64,000 bases of DNA from Maribacter forsetii DSM 18668. Its GTDB lineage: Bacteria; Bacteroidota; Bacteroidia; Flavobacteriales; Flavobacteriaceae. The DNA lies in assembly GCF_000744105.1 (NCBI RefSeq), contig NZ_JQLH01000001.1:1-64000 (forward strand), written 5' to 3'. The translations under genes and the position numbers were made by a program. Shown here one piece after another: positions 16,351 through 24,350 of this stretch; the stretch's first letter is position 1; every line of letters begins with the position of its first letter. Below the pieces are notes generated by a model. It saw only the letters and a list, made by a program, of their open reading frames with translations, made no database searches and was not told the DNA's origin.

Positions 16351-17685
16351 TTGAAAACCTCTGTTAATTTAAAATCTATAAACGCCTTAGCTATACCTGC
16401 TACCATTGCAGGTATAGCAGAACCTCTTTTATCTATAACCGATACGGCTATTGTAGGTAATATTCCGGTGGACGGATTAGAGTCTCTTGCCGCAGCAGGT
16501 ATTGTGGGTTCTTTTCTTTCTATGCTCATCTGGATTCTTGGTCAGACGCGTAGCGCCATTTCCGCTATTATTTCGCAATACTTAGGAGCTGGTAAATTGG
16601 AAGAAGTTAAAACACTGCCCGCTCAGGCAATTTACCTCAACATTGCCTTAAGTATTCTGGTTTTGCTTTCTACCATTTTTGTCATTCAAGAAATCTTTGA
16701 ACTCTTAAATGCCAAAGGAAAAATATTGCAATATTGCATCAGCTACTACTCCATTCGTGTTTGGGGCTTTCCATTAACCCTTTTCGTATTTGCAGTGATG
16801 GGTATTTTCCGCGGATTGCAGAATACCTATTGGCCTATGGTCATAGCCATTACCGGAGCAGTATTGAACGTAATTTTCGATTTTGCCTTTGTGTATGGAA
16901 TTGAAGGCTTTATACCAGCCATGTACCTTGAAGGTGCCGCGTATGCAAGTTTGTTGGCGCAAGCGATCATGGCTATCATGGCGTTCTATCTTCTTGTAAC
17001 CAAAACCGATATTAGCCTAAAACTAAAACTACCTATTCACAAAGAACTTGGTAGGTTGGTAGTTATGAGCTTAAATTTGTTTGTGCGTGCCATCGCCTTG
17101 AACACCGCACTGATTCTTGCCGTTAGAGAAGCAACCGCGCTTGGCGATAAATATATTGGCGCACATACCATTGCTATAAACCTCTGGTTATTTTCCGCCT
17201 TTTTTATTGATGGCTACGGTGCCGCTGGTAATATTATGGGCGGTAGACTTTTAGGGGAACGCAATTATGACGGACTCTGGCTACTGGCAAAAAAGATTAC
17301 GAAATACGGGCTACTCGTTAGCCTAGTTATTATGGCATTGGCAACTATTTTTTATAAACCTTTAGGAAGTTTGTTTTCTAACGAGCCTTTGGTGCTATCC
17401 GCTTTTTACGGCATCTTCTATATTATTATTCTGGGTCTCCCTTTTAATAGTACCGCTTTCGTTTTAGACGGAGTCTTTAAAGGTCTCGGCGAAATGAAAT
17501 ACTTGCGCAATACCCTGCTTGTAGCTACCTTTTTAGGATTTGTGCCAACGCTATTCTTAGGCAAATCCCTCAATTGGGGATTAACGGGAATTTGGCTTGC
17601 CTTCACCGTTTGGATGTTTATTAGAAGTGCTGCCCTAGTGTGGAAATTCAGAAACAAATTCAAACCTTTATTGCAAAATCCGTAA
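16351..17685 (+). CDS. MATE-family multidrug/Na+ antiporter
   Basis: The protein is 444 aa with about 12 hydrophobic segments. It shows MATE features: IPATIAGIAEPLLSITDTAIVG in the first helix region, SFLSMLIWILGQTRSA, and the mirrored second half with FFIDGYGAAGNIMGGRLLG. It exports drugs or metabolites at the inner membrane in exchange for H+ or Na+. The best start is the TTG at 16351, because the preceding sequence is the GNAT stop region and no ATG fits. Confidence 0.9.
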   Translation: MKTSVNLKSINALAIPATIAGIAEPLLSITDTAIVGNIPVDGLESLAAAGIVGSFLSMLIWILGQTRSAISAIISQYLGAGKLEEVKTLPAQAIYLNIALSILVLLSTIFVIQEIFELLNAKGKILQYCISYYSIRVWGFPLTLFVFAVMGIFRGLQNTYWPMVIAITGAVLNVIFDFAFVYGIEGFIPAMYLEGAAYASLLAQAIMAIMAFYLLVTKTDISLKLKLPIHKELGRLVVMSLNLFVRAIALNTALILAVREATALGDKYIGAHTIAINLWLFSAFFIDGYGAAGNIMGGRLLGERNYDGLWLLAKKITKYGLLVSLVIMALATIFYKPLGSLFSNEPLVLSAFYGIFYIIILGLPFNSTAFVLDGVFKGLGEMKYLRNTLLVATFLGFVPTLFLGKSLNWGLTGIWLAFTVWMFIRSAALVWKFRNKFKPLLQNP

Positions 17686-17690
17686 TTTTG
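17683..17690 (+). promoter_or_regulatory. -7 box candidate before the enoyl-CoA hydratase gene
   Basis: TAATTTTG overlaps the MATE stop codon and matches TAnnTTTG; it lies 17 nt before the next ATG. No good -33 TTG is visible at the right distance. Confidence 0.3.
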
Positions 17691-17706
17691 AGGCAAATAA
17701 AATGCT

Positions 17707-18474
17707 ATGGTAACTACAAGAAAAAATGGAAGTTTATATACACGAATAGATGGTAAAGTTGCTCATGTAGAGTTTGGGCATCCTGCCAGTAATTCTTTTG
17801 TATCTGAACTTCTAGAACGTTTAACGTATACGATAAACGAGCTTTCAGATAATGAGGCAATTTCTGTTATTCTGTTAAAATCTGAAGGTGAAAAAGCATT
17901 TTGTGCCGGTGCTTCTTTTGATGAATTGTTAGAGGTTTCTAACCTTGGAGAAGGTAAGGCTTTCTTTAGTGGTTTTGCCCATGTCATCAACGCCATGCGC
18001 AAATGTAAAAAGGTAATTGTTGGTCGTGTACATGGTAAAACTGTAGGTGGTGGCGTAGGTCTTGCCGCTGCTTGTGACTATGTATACTCTAACGTAAATT
18101 CTTCCATAAAACTATCTGAACTTAGTATCGGTATTGCTCCGTTGGTTATTGCGCCTGCCGTAGCCCGCAAAATAGGAAATGCTGCTATGGGAGAAATGTC
18201 TTTGGCACCTACGGAATGGAAAAGTGCTTATTGGGCTCAAGAAAAAGGACTGTTCAATAAAGTATATGACTCTGCAGACGAAATGGATAAGGAACTTGAC
18301 TTCTTCATTCATAAATTGGCAAGCTATAATGCCGAAGCTATAACGGAATGGAAGAAAGTTTTATGGGAAGGTACCGACCATTGGGATACCTTATTGACAG
18401 AACGCGCCGCTATCACCGGAAAATTAGCCCTTTCGGATTTTACGAGAAACGCACTGTCAAAATTTAAAAAATAA
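17707..18474 (+). CDS. Enoyl-CoA hydratase/isomerase family protein
   Basis: The protein is 255 aa, the normal crotonase length. It has the oxyanion-hole segment KAFCAGASFDELLEVS near residue 63, and the second one in GRVHGKTVGGGVGLAAACDY near 105, followed by LSELSIGIAP. Crotonases act on acyl-CoA thioesters; the exact substrate is unknown. Gly-rich GGGVGLAAACDY is intact, so an active enzyme is likely. Cytoplasmic. Confidence 0.9.
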   Translation: MVTTRKNGSLYTRIDGKVAHVEFGHPASNSFVSELLERLTYTINELSDNEAISVILLKSEGEKAFCAGASFDELLEVSNLGEGKAFFSGFAHVINAMRKCKKVIVGRVHGKTVGGGVGLAAACDYVYSNVNSSIKLSELSIGIAPLVIAPAVARKIGNAAMGEMSLAPTEWKSAYWAQEKGLFNKVYDSADEMDKELDFFIHKLASYNAEAITEWKKVLWEGTDHWDTLLTERAAITGKLALSDFTRNALSKFKK

Positions 18475-18518
18475 ACAATAACTGAAACAGCTATTCGTTC
18501 TGTTTCTAAATAATTAGT

Positions 18519-18632
18519 ATGGAATTCTTTCAGTTTTTAAACGGTAACCTGGTATTTCCCGTTCTTGCTCTTTCTGTTTTGATCATTTATGTCATTAACA
18601 AAATGCGAGCAAAGAAGAAATATAAAAGGTAG
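18519..18632 (+). CDS. 37-aa single-pass membrane mini-protein
   Basis: An ATG at 18519 opens a 37-codon frame: MEFFQFLNGN, a hydrophobic helix (LVFPVLALSVLIIYVI), then a basic tail NKMRAKKKYKR. This is the classic layout of a small inner-membrane protein with its C-terminus in the cytoplasm. No function can be assigned. It is the only coding potential in the 213-nt gap after the hydratase. Confidence 0.5.
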   Translation: MEFFQFLNGNLVFPVLALSVLIIYVINKMRAKKKYKR

Positions 18633-18687
18633 TTCAACAACTTACGCAACTAATCGGTAAATGAACATCTCTTAATAAACCGTTTTC

Positions 18688-19119
18688 ATGTTCGCTAAAA
18701 TCACATTAGTATTTCTATCCTTCTTTCTTATGACCTGTTCTGACCAAGCTGATCCAGAACCAGAGCCAGTAGATTGTTCTACGGTCATATGTACCTTAAA
18801 TTTTGTAACTATAACCGTAAGCGTTAAAGATGCGTCGGGCGAACCTGTATCTCTTGACAACTATGAGGTTATCGATAATGAAACTGGTGAAAACCTTGCT
18901 GCAGATTTCAACGGTGAGGAATATAAATATTTGAAAGAACAAGGTGTTTATCCTATTCTTAGTGATGGTAATCGTGTTCAATATCAAAATTCGACTGCCA
19001 CACTAACTTTTAAAGGTACTATCCACAATGAAAAGGTTATTGATGAAACCTATGAGGTTGCTGCAGACTGTTGCCATGTTAGCTTAATAACAGGAAATAC
19101 AGTCATTGTTCTAGAATGA
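18688..19119 (+). CDS. Unknown small lipoprotein
   Basis: The protein is 143 aa. Its lipoprotein signal is SFFLMTCSDQAD with Cys17. The mature part has four further cysteines (DCSTVICTLNF and ADCCHVSL) likely to form disulphides, and a beta-sandwich-like pattern (VTITVSVKDASGEPVSLDNY). Exported and probably anchored in the outer membrane. Family not recognised. Confidence 0.65.
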   Translation: MFAKITLVFLSFFLMTCSDQADPEPEPVDCSTVICTLNFVTITVSVKDASGEPVSLDNYEVIDNETGENLAADFNGEEYKYLKEQGVYPILSDGNRVQYQNSTATLTFKGTIHNEKVIDETYEVAADCCHVSLITGNTVIVLE

Positions 19120-19150
19120 TTTTTCGCTATTAATGCGTTTAAACTTTCCC

Positions 19151-19158
19151 TACCTTTG
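19151..19158 (+). promoter_or_regulatory. -7 box before queD
   Basis: TACCTTTG, a perfect TAnnTTTG match, 17 nt before the queD start codon. Confidence 0.5.
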
Positions 19159-19175
19159 CCACACAATTAAAGGTT

Positions 19176-19625
19176 ATGAGCAAAATTCGCATTACGAAAC
19201 AATTCAATTTTGAAACCGGTCATGCACTCTATGGTTATGATGGTAAATGTAGAAATGTACATGGTCATAGCTATAAATTATCAGTAACCGTTATTGGTAG
19301 ACCTATTACAGATACTAGCCACGTAAAATTAGGAATGGTAATCGATTTTGGAGATCTTAAAAAAATAGTGAAAGAAGATATCGTTGATGTTTTTGATCAC
19401 GCCACCGTATTCAATAAAAACACTCCACATGTAGAACTGGCCAAAGAATTAACCGATAGGGGGCACAACGTTATCTTGGCAGATTACCAACCTACTAGTG
19501 AAAATATGGTCATAGATTTTGCCGCGAAAATAAAATCTCGCCTTCCTGAAAACATTTCTTTATTCTCTTTAAAACTGCAAGAAACAGATACTTCTTTCGC
19601 AGAATGGTATGCCAGTGACAATTAA
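19176..19625 (+). CDS. queD: 6-carboxy-5,6,7,8-tetrahydropterin synthase (QueD/PTPS family)
   Basis: The protein is 149 aa. The zinc site and catalytic residues are visible in FNFETGHALYG and GKCRNVHGHSYKL (the catalytic Cys and the HxH pair). Further family blocks are VIDFGDLK, FDHATVFN and PTSENMVIDFA. It converts dihydroneopterin triphosphate in the queuosine pathway. The other que genes are not in the window, so a pterin role is possible but less likely. Confidence 0.88.
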   Translation: MSKIRITKQFNFETGHALYGYDGKCRNVHGHSYKLSVTVIGRPITDTSHVKLGMVIDFGDLKKIVKEDIVDVFDHATVFNKNTPHVELAKELTDRGHNVILADYQPTSENMVIDFAAKIKSRLPENISLFSLKLQETDTSFAEWYASDN

Positions 19626-19706
19626 GTTCAACAAAACTTAACCATATACTTACTTTACAAGCTTTTAAATTGTTTTATTTTTAAGGAATCTCCTTAATAT
19701 AACAAC

Positions 19707-20693
19707 ATGACAAAGCATCATATTTACTGGTGGAATCTTGAAAATCTATTTGATGTAGAAAATTCTCCGAGACGAAGTGAATTTTTAAATAACCATTTAG
19801 GTAAGGAACTTGACGGATGGAACGCTGCTATTCTTAATCAGAAAATTGCGAACCTAACCGCAGTCATATCAAAATTCAATGATGGTAAAGGTCCTGATTT
19901 ATTGGGAGTTTGCGAGGTAGAAAATGAATATGTTATCGAATTACTTATTGATGCCATGAGCACGGCACTTGATAAGAACTATGGTTATGTTATCTCTGAA
20001 GGAGAAGATAAACGAGGTATTGATACAGCGCTTATTTATGACAAGACCAAATACGGACCTGAGCAACAAACTTTCAGCCTACGTATTATAAAACGAAATA
20101 CCACAAGAGATTTATTTCAAGTACACATCAACACTGCCAATGGCAACAAGCTGGTATGTGTACTTAACCATTGGCCTTCTAGATCTGGCGGTGAACTTGA
20201 GAGTGAGCCATTTAGAATAATGGTAGCGGAAAATTTATCGTACTGGATCGAGAGAATTTACGAAGAACAAGGTAATGATGCCAATATCATATTAATGGGA
20301 GATTTCAATGACAACCCTTATAACAAAAGTATTACAGCATATTTAAAGGCTATCAATAACAAAGCCTTGGTGAAAAGTAATAGAGTACGCCTAAAGTACT
20401 TTTATAATGTAATGCACCGATTTTTAAATGCTCAAATAGGTACATTCGTATTCGGTAATGAGTATAATATGTTAGATCAGTTTATGATTTCTAAAAGTAT
20501 TTTGTCAGAGAAGTCAGAATTACCTTTTAAATTGAGTACCGTAGAAATCATTGCATACCCTGAGCTTACTTCTGGATCTTACCAGAAACCTGTAAAGTTT
20601 GGTAGACCCAATTCTTCAACATTCAATGAAAAAGGGTTTAGTGATCACCTACCCATAAAAATAGTACTGAACGAAAAAGATGTTGCCGTTTGA
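19707..20693 (+). CDS. Endonuclease/exonuclease/phosphatase (EEP) family protein
   Basis: The protein is 328 aa with the EEP fold: WWNLENLFDVENS at the start (the metal Asn), GVCEVENEYV (metal Glu), CVLNHWPSRSGG, ILMGDFNDNPYN (Asp/Asn pair) and the closing FSDHLPI (catalytic Asp-His). There is no signal peptide, so it is cytoplasmic. It probably hydrolyses phosphodiesters in nucleic acid or a small molecule. Between queD and the LpxH-like gene on the same strand. Confidence 0.85.
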   Translation: MTKHHIYWWNLENLFDVENSPRRSEFLNNHLGKELDGWNAAILNQKIANLTAVISKFNDGKGPDLLGVCEVENEYVIELLIDAMSTALDKNYGYVISEGEDKRGIDTALIYDKTKYGPEQQTFSLRIIKRNTTRDLFQVHINTANGNKLVCVLNHWPSRSGGELESEPFRIMVAENLSYWIERIYEEQGNDANIILMGDFNDNPYNKSITAYLKAINNKALVKSNRVRLKYFYNVMHRFLNAQIGTFVFGNEYNMLDQFMISKSILSEKSELPFKLSTVEIIAYPELTSGSYQKPVKFGRPNSSTFNEKGFSDHLPIKIVLNEKDVAV

Positions 20694-20733
20694 TTTAGAA
20701 TTGCATTCTCTTATTTTGACCTGTGTATTCCCT

Positions 20734-20761
20734 TGGTACGCAAAACAGTTATTATATTTAC
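20734..20761 (+). promoter_or_regulatory. Promoter candidate for the LpxH-like gene
   Basis: TTG, a 17-nt gap, then TATATTTA (seven of eight to TAnnTTTG); the ATG at 20768 is 7 nt further on. It lies inside the longer possible reading frame from 20723, which argues for the later start. Confidence 0.35.
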
Positions 20762-20767
20762 ATCCTG

Positions 20768-21532
20768 ATGACGAACATTGAACTTCCCGCAGGAAAAAAA
20801 GTATATTTTGCTAGTGATAACCACCTAGGCGCACCTACTATGGAAGAAAGTAGAGTGAGAGAGCTAAAGTTTATTCGTTGGTTAGAGACGATCAAGTCGG
20901 ATGCCGGAGTCATTTTCTTAATGGGTGATTTGTTCGATTTTTGGTTTGAATACACCACCGTTATCCCAAAAGGATTTACCAGAACACTGGGAAAACTTGC
21001 AGAACTGTCTGATGCCGGAATCTCAATACACTACTTTGTTGGTAATCATGATCTTTGGATGAACGGTTACTTTGAAGAAGAATTAAACATACCTGTTTAC
21101 CACAAACCTCAACAATATTCTATTAATGGAGCTTTGTTCTTTATAGGTCATGGTGACGGACTAGGACCAGATGATAAGGGGTTCAAAAGAATGAAAAAGG
21201 TATTTACAAACCCGGTAGCCAAATGGTTCTTTAGATGGCTACACCCAGATATAGGTGTTCGTTTGGCGAAGCACCTTTCTGTAAGTAATAAGTTGATCAG
21301 TGGAGATGATGATGCCAAGTTTTTAGGACACGATAAAGAATGGTTGGTTTTATATGCAAAACGAAAGTTAGAAACGCAACATTATGACCATTTCATTTTT
21401 GGTCATAGACATCTTCCATTAGAAATTGAATTGAAGGAAAATTCAAAATATACCAATCTTGGAGATTGGATCAATTACTACACGTATGCCGAGTTTGACG
21501 GCCAGCAACTTTCATTAAAAGAATTCAGCTAA
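20768..21532 (+). CDS. UDP-2,3-diacylglucosamine diphosphatase (LpxH-like)
   Basis: From the ATG at 20768 it is 254 aa. The calcineurin-like metal motifs are present in order: SDNHLGAP, GDLFDFWFEY, GNHDLW, GHGDG and the final GHRH. LpxH removes UMP to give lipid X in lipid A synthesis at the inner leaflet of the inner membrane. The Bacteroidota version has this length. An upstream frame start at 20723 would add 15 residues (YSLGTQNSYYIYILM) before the conserved beta strand and is unlikely. Confidence 0.85.
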   Translation: MTNIELPAGKKVYFASDNHLGAPTMEESRVRELKFIRWLETIKSDAGVIFLMGDLFDFWFEYTTVIPKGFTRTLGKLAELSDAGISIHYFVGNHDLWMNGYFEEELNIPVYHKPQQYSINGALFFIGHGDGLGPDDKGFKRMKKVFTNPVAKWFFRWLHPDIGVRLAKHLSVSNKLISGDDDAKFLGHDKEWLVLYAKRKLETQHYDHFIFGHRHLPLEIELKENSKYTNLGDWINYYTYAEFDGQQLSLKEFS

Positions 21533-21654
21533 ATTTCATCAAAAACATCGATGAAATACACAAATTCTATTGTAATACTTTTCTTACAACAGGAATTAAG
21601 CAGTTCACAACAATAGTTTTATAAAACTAGCTCTTCGTTATATCTTTACCCTGT

Positions 21655-21772
21655 TATTAAGTTTAAGTGTTGACCCCAAATCTTCACATTACCTACAAGT
21701 TTACCCAGCTTAAAACCCAAATTTTAAGCATACCTACTTTAAAGAATAGCCCCTAATTTAGGGGCTTCTTTG
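21655..21772 (+). ncRNA. Candidate structured small RNA, copy 1
   Basis: A non-coding block whose homologue lies at 22028-22156. A -7-like box TATCTTTA at 21640-21647 precedes it. Shared single-stranded-looking parts are TTAAGTGTTGA, CCCAAATCTTCA and TTACCTACAAGTT. Then comes a perfect 8-bp hairpin, GCTTAAAA (21708-21715) with TTTTAAGC (21722-21729) around CCCAAA. A Rho-independent terminator AGCCCC/GGGGCT (21748-21766) plus T-rich tail closes it. In copy 2 the same hairpin stem has changed on both sides, which supports an RNA role. No open frame of note. Target unknown; C-rich loops often pair with G-rich mRNA starts (inference). Confidence 0.65.
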
Positions 21773-22027
21773 GTGATTTTAAATTTTTTATACCCTCCAA
21801 AATTTTCCCCTTTTAAAAATTCCCTAAAATTTTTAATAATATATATTTCCCAAATAACCAGTTCATTTATGACAACTACATTTTTCCGTATTTTTGATTA
21901 AGATTTACAAAAAATGGACAAAATACATTTTAAAGATACATCAAACCACATGTAATCCTTTTCTTACATATTAAAATAGACACTTCACAACAAAAGTTAG
22001 TACAAACTAGACATTGGTTCTATCTTT
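21773..22027. other. AT-rich spacer between the two sRNA candidates
   Basis: No open frame. The first 170 nt are AT-rich with several short CCC/GGG-free runs and no clear signal. The last 75 nt (from about 21950) resemble the region upstream of copy 1 (TGTAATNCTTTTCTTACA, CTTCACAACAA), so the promoter region was duplicated with the RNA. Confidence 0.6.
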
Positions 22028-22156
22028 ACACTGTTGTTTAGATTAAGTGTTGATTCCCAAATCTTCAGTTTACCTACAAGTTCCCCCAGCTTAATGACCC
22101 AAACATTAAGCACCACCTACAATAAAAAAAGCTCCTTTATAAGGAGCTTTTTTTAT
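22028..22156 (+). ncRNA. Candidate structured small RNA, copy 2
   Basis: Homologous to copy 1. The -7-like box TATCTTTA sits at 22021-22028. Shared parts are TTAAGTGTTGA, CCCAAATCTTCA and TTACCTACAAGTT. The hairpin is GCTTAATG (22089-22096) with CATTAAGC (22104-22111) around ACCCAAA, so relative to copy 1 the inner stem pairs changed together. A terminator GCTCCTT/AAGGAGC (22131-22146) with a long T run follows. It ends 19 nt before the convergent MFS stop, so the terminator may also serve that gene. Confidence 0.65.
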
Positions 22157-22174
22157 GATGTTACTTTAAGAGTG

Positions 22175-23437
22175 TTAACTCTCGTGATCCTCTACGTCTT
22201 TCTGTAAATCTAGCTTTCTGAATTTAGGAGAAACAATTGCTGTAAGACCCACGGTCAACAAGGTCATGGTACCCCCAAAAACAACAGCAGTTACCGTACC
22301 CATCAATTTTGCCGTTACGCCACTTTCAAATGCTCCAAGCTCATTAGACGACCCCACAAACATAGAATTTACAGAGGCAACACGCCCACGCATATTATCG
22401 GGTGTCTTTAATTGTAATATGGTTTGTCTTATAATCATTGATACACCGTCTACTGCTCCACTTAAAAACAAGGCTGCCACCGAAAGCCAGAAATAAGTTG
22501 ATAGCCCGAATACAATCATACACACCCCAAAACCAAATACGGCTAATAATAACTTTTTACCTGCGTTTTTATGTAAAGGAAATCTCGTAGAACCCAACAT
22601 AGTTAAGGCAGCCCCAACAGCAGGTGCTGCTCTTAACACACCAAAACCTTCTGACCCTACATGTAAAATGTCTTGTGCAAAAATGGGTAACAATGCCACA
22701 GCTCCACCAAAAAGTACGGCAATCATATCTAAAGTCAACGCACCTAAAACCGCTCTGGTCTTAAATACAAATGTCAATCCTTCTTTTAAACTCTGAAAAA
22801 CGGGTTCCCCAATTTTAGGATTTAAAATTGGTTTCTTTGAAATATTGAAAAGAGCGGTCAATGCTAGCAATGAAAAGCCGAAAATGACACACATAGACCA
22901 GTGTACGCCTATTAGGCTAATAGAAAATCCTGCTAATGCCGGACCAAGAACCGATGCCATTTGCCATGTAGTACTGCTCCAAGTAGCGGCATTTGGGTAT
23001 ATTTTTTTAGGAACTATCAAGGCAATTAAGGAAAATATGGTAGGACCTAAGAATGCACGTACCAATCCGCCACAGAAAACCAAGGCATAGATACCATAAA
23101 GAATTACTTTGGTTTCATACGTCTCTAGGACTGAAGGCATACTCAACATAAAAAGTCCAAAACTAATGACAGAAAACCCGAATATGCATTTTATCAATAG
23201 ATTTCTTTTCTCTTTCTGATCCACGATATGACCGGCGAAAAGTGCCATACCTACCGCAGGTATTACTTCCATCAAACCAATAATACCTAGTGACAACGGG
23301 TCTTTTGTCATTGAATAGACTTGCCATTCTATGACTATAAATTGCATTGACCAGGCAAAAACCATTGCAAAACGAACTAGAAGAAAAATATTGAATTCCT
23401 TATATCTTAAGGCTGCATAGGGATCATTTACGCGCAT
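22175..23437 (-). CDS. MFS transporter
   Basis: The protein is 420 aa with 12 predicted membrane segments. The loop 2-3 type motif is GHIVDQKEKRNLLIK, and the second half repeats the pattern (GSTRFPLHKNAGKKLL). The layout fits the TMS/enterobactin-exporter-like MFS group (LRAAPAVGAALTMLG, DNMRGRVASVNSMFVG). Substrate unknown. It sits alone, with the sRNA pair downstream. Confidence 0.85.
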   Translation of the reverse strand: MRVNDPYAALRYKEFNIFLLVRFAMVFAWSMQFIVIEWQVYSMTKDPLSLGIIGLMEVIPAVGMALFAGHIVDQKEKRNLLIKCIFGFSVISFGLFMLSMPSVLETYETKVILYGIYALVFCGGLVRAFLGPTIFSLIALIVPKKIYPNAATWSSTTWQMASVLGPALAGFSISLIGVHWSMCVIFGFSLLALTALFNISKKPILNPKIGEPVFQSLKEGLTFVFKTRAVLGALTLDMIAVLFGGAVALLPIFAQDILHVGSEGFGVLRAAPAVGAALTMLGSTRFPLHKNAGKKLLLAVFGFGVCMIVFGLSTYFWLSVAALFLSGAVDGVSMIIRQTILQLKTPDNMRGRVASVNSMFVGSSNELGAFESGVTAKLMGTVTAVVFGGTMTLLTVGLTAIVSPKFRKLDLQKDVEDHES

Positions 23438-23541
23438 AGGTAAATCTCTGAATAGATTTCAAAGATATTTAATAAATGAATGGACAAATCAAGAATTTGC
23501 AACTAATTAGTCGATAGCATTAGCAAAAAAATTATAGGATA

Positions 23542-23916
23542 CTATCCAATTCCCAATTCGCCGAAAAAGGAGTCCAATTCTAACTTAAATAACGTACCAT
23601 TTATTAAATCTCTAACCTCTATAGCCTCTTGATAACTTACTGCAAAGGTAATTTGATGGGCAGGCGTGTTCAATAACAATGACCTGCAAGTCTCTTTTGT
23701 TTTGCAATCTCCACAAAGATGACCTTTGCCGTTTTCAACAGTATCTGCAATACACTTAGAAAAATGACGTAACTCGCTATAGGTAAGTAATAATCCAATA
23801 TCCCTGAAAATAACTTGAACTTTATTGGCTTGGCCAGGTTTATCTTTTTTCCATTGGAAGGCTATTCCAAAATCATTTTGGTAAATAGGATGTATATCGT
23901 TCATAAGAATCTTCAT
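23542..23916 (-). CDS. Unknown 124-aa protein with a cysteine cluster
   Basis: I recognise the general type as a short conserved Bacteroidota protein but cannot name a function. A cysteine group HLCGDCKTKETCRSLLL (near residues 66-82) suggests metal binding. The rest is soluble alpha/beta (VQVIFRDIGLLLTYSELRHF). It lies upstream of the MFS gene on the same strand, 104 nt away. Confidence 0.65.
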   Translation of the reverse strand: MKILMNDIHPIYQNDFGIAFQWKKDKPGQANKVQVIFRDIGLLLTYSELRHFSKCIADTVENGKGHLCGDCKTKETCRSLLLNTPAHQITFAVSYQEAIEVRDLINGTLFKLELDSFFGELGIG

Positions 23917-23966
23917 ATTTAGTATAAATATATAGATCTTATTTAGAACAATTATAAATAGTATTG

Positions 23967-24350
23967 TTAAATCGTGATTTCTATCTGATTACCTTCCGGG
24001 TCTAGTACAACACTTTCATAGTAACCATCGCCGGTAGTTCTAGGTTCGCCGGCAATTGTAAATCCGTCTTCTCTCAACTTTTCAGTTAAAACATGTACTT
24101 GCTCTTTTGAGCCTACGGACATGGCAAAATGTATAAATCCGGTATCTAAAGCATTATCAGAAGCGGCAACAATAGTTGGTTTATGCATAATTTCTAAACG
24201 AGCACCATCGGTAAAACTTAAAAAGTAAGAGGTAAATTCTTTCCTAGGATTATGATATTTTTCTCCTGCTACAGCATTAAAATACGTTTCATAAAACAAT
24301 CGCATAGCTTCTAAATCGGTCACCCAAATAGCAATATGCTCTATTCTCAT
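23967..24350 (-). CDS. VOC/glyoxalase-family protein
   Basis: The protein is 127 aa with two beta-alpha-beta-beta-beta repeats. It begins MRIEHIAIWVTDLEAMRLFYE (the metal-binding His position), has LEIMHKP and FIHFAMSVGS in the middle, and closes with VLDPEGNQIEI. It resembles lactoylglutathione lyase-like proteins. Its ATG overlaps the recJ stop (ATGA), so the two genes are coupled. Confidence 0.85.
   Translation of the reverse strand: MRIEHIAIWVTDLEAMRLFYETYFNAVAGEKYHNPRKEFTSYFLSFTDGARLEIMHKPTIVAASDNALDTGFIHFAMSVGSKEQVHVLTEKLREDGFTIAGEPRTTGDGYYESVVLDPEGNQIEITI

Noticed and set aside
20723..20767. Longer N-terminus for the LpxH-like protein
   Set aside because: It would overlap the likely promoter and add residues before the conserved first strand.
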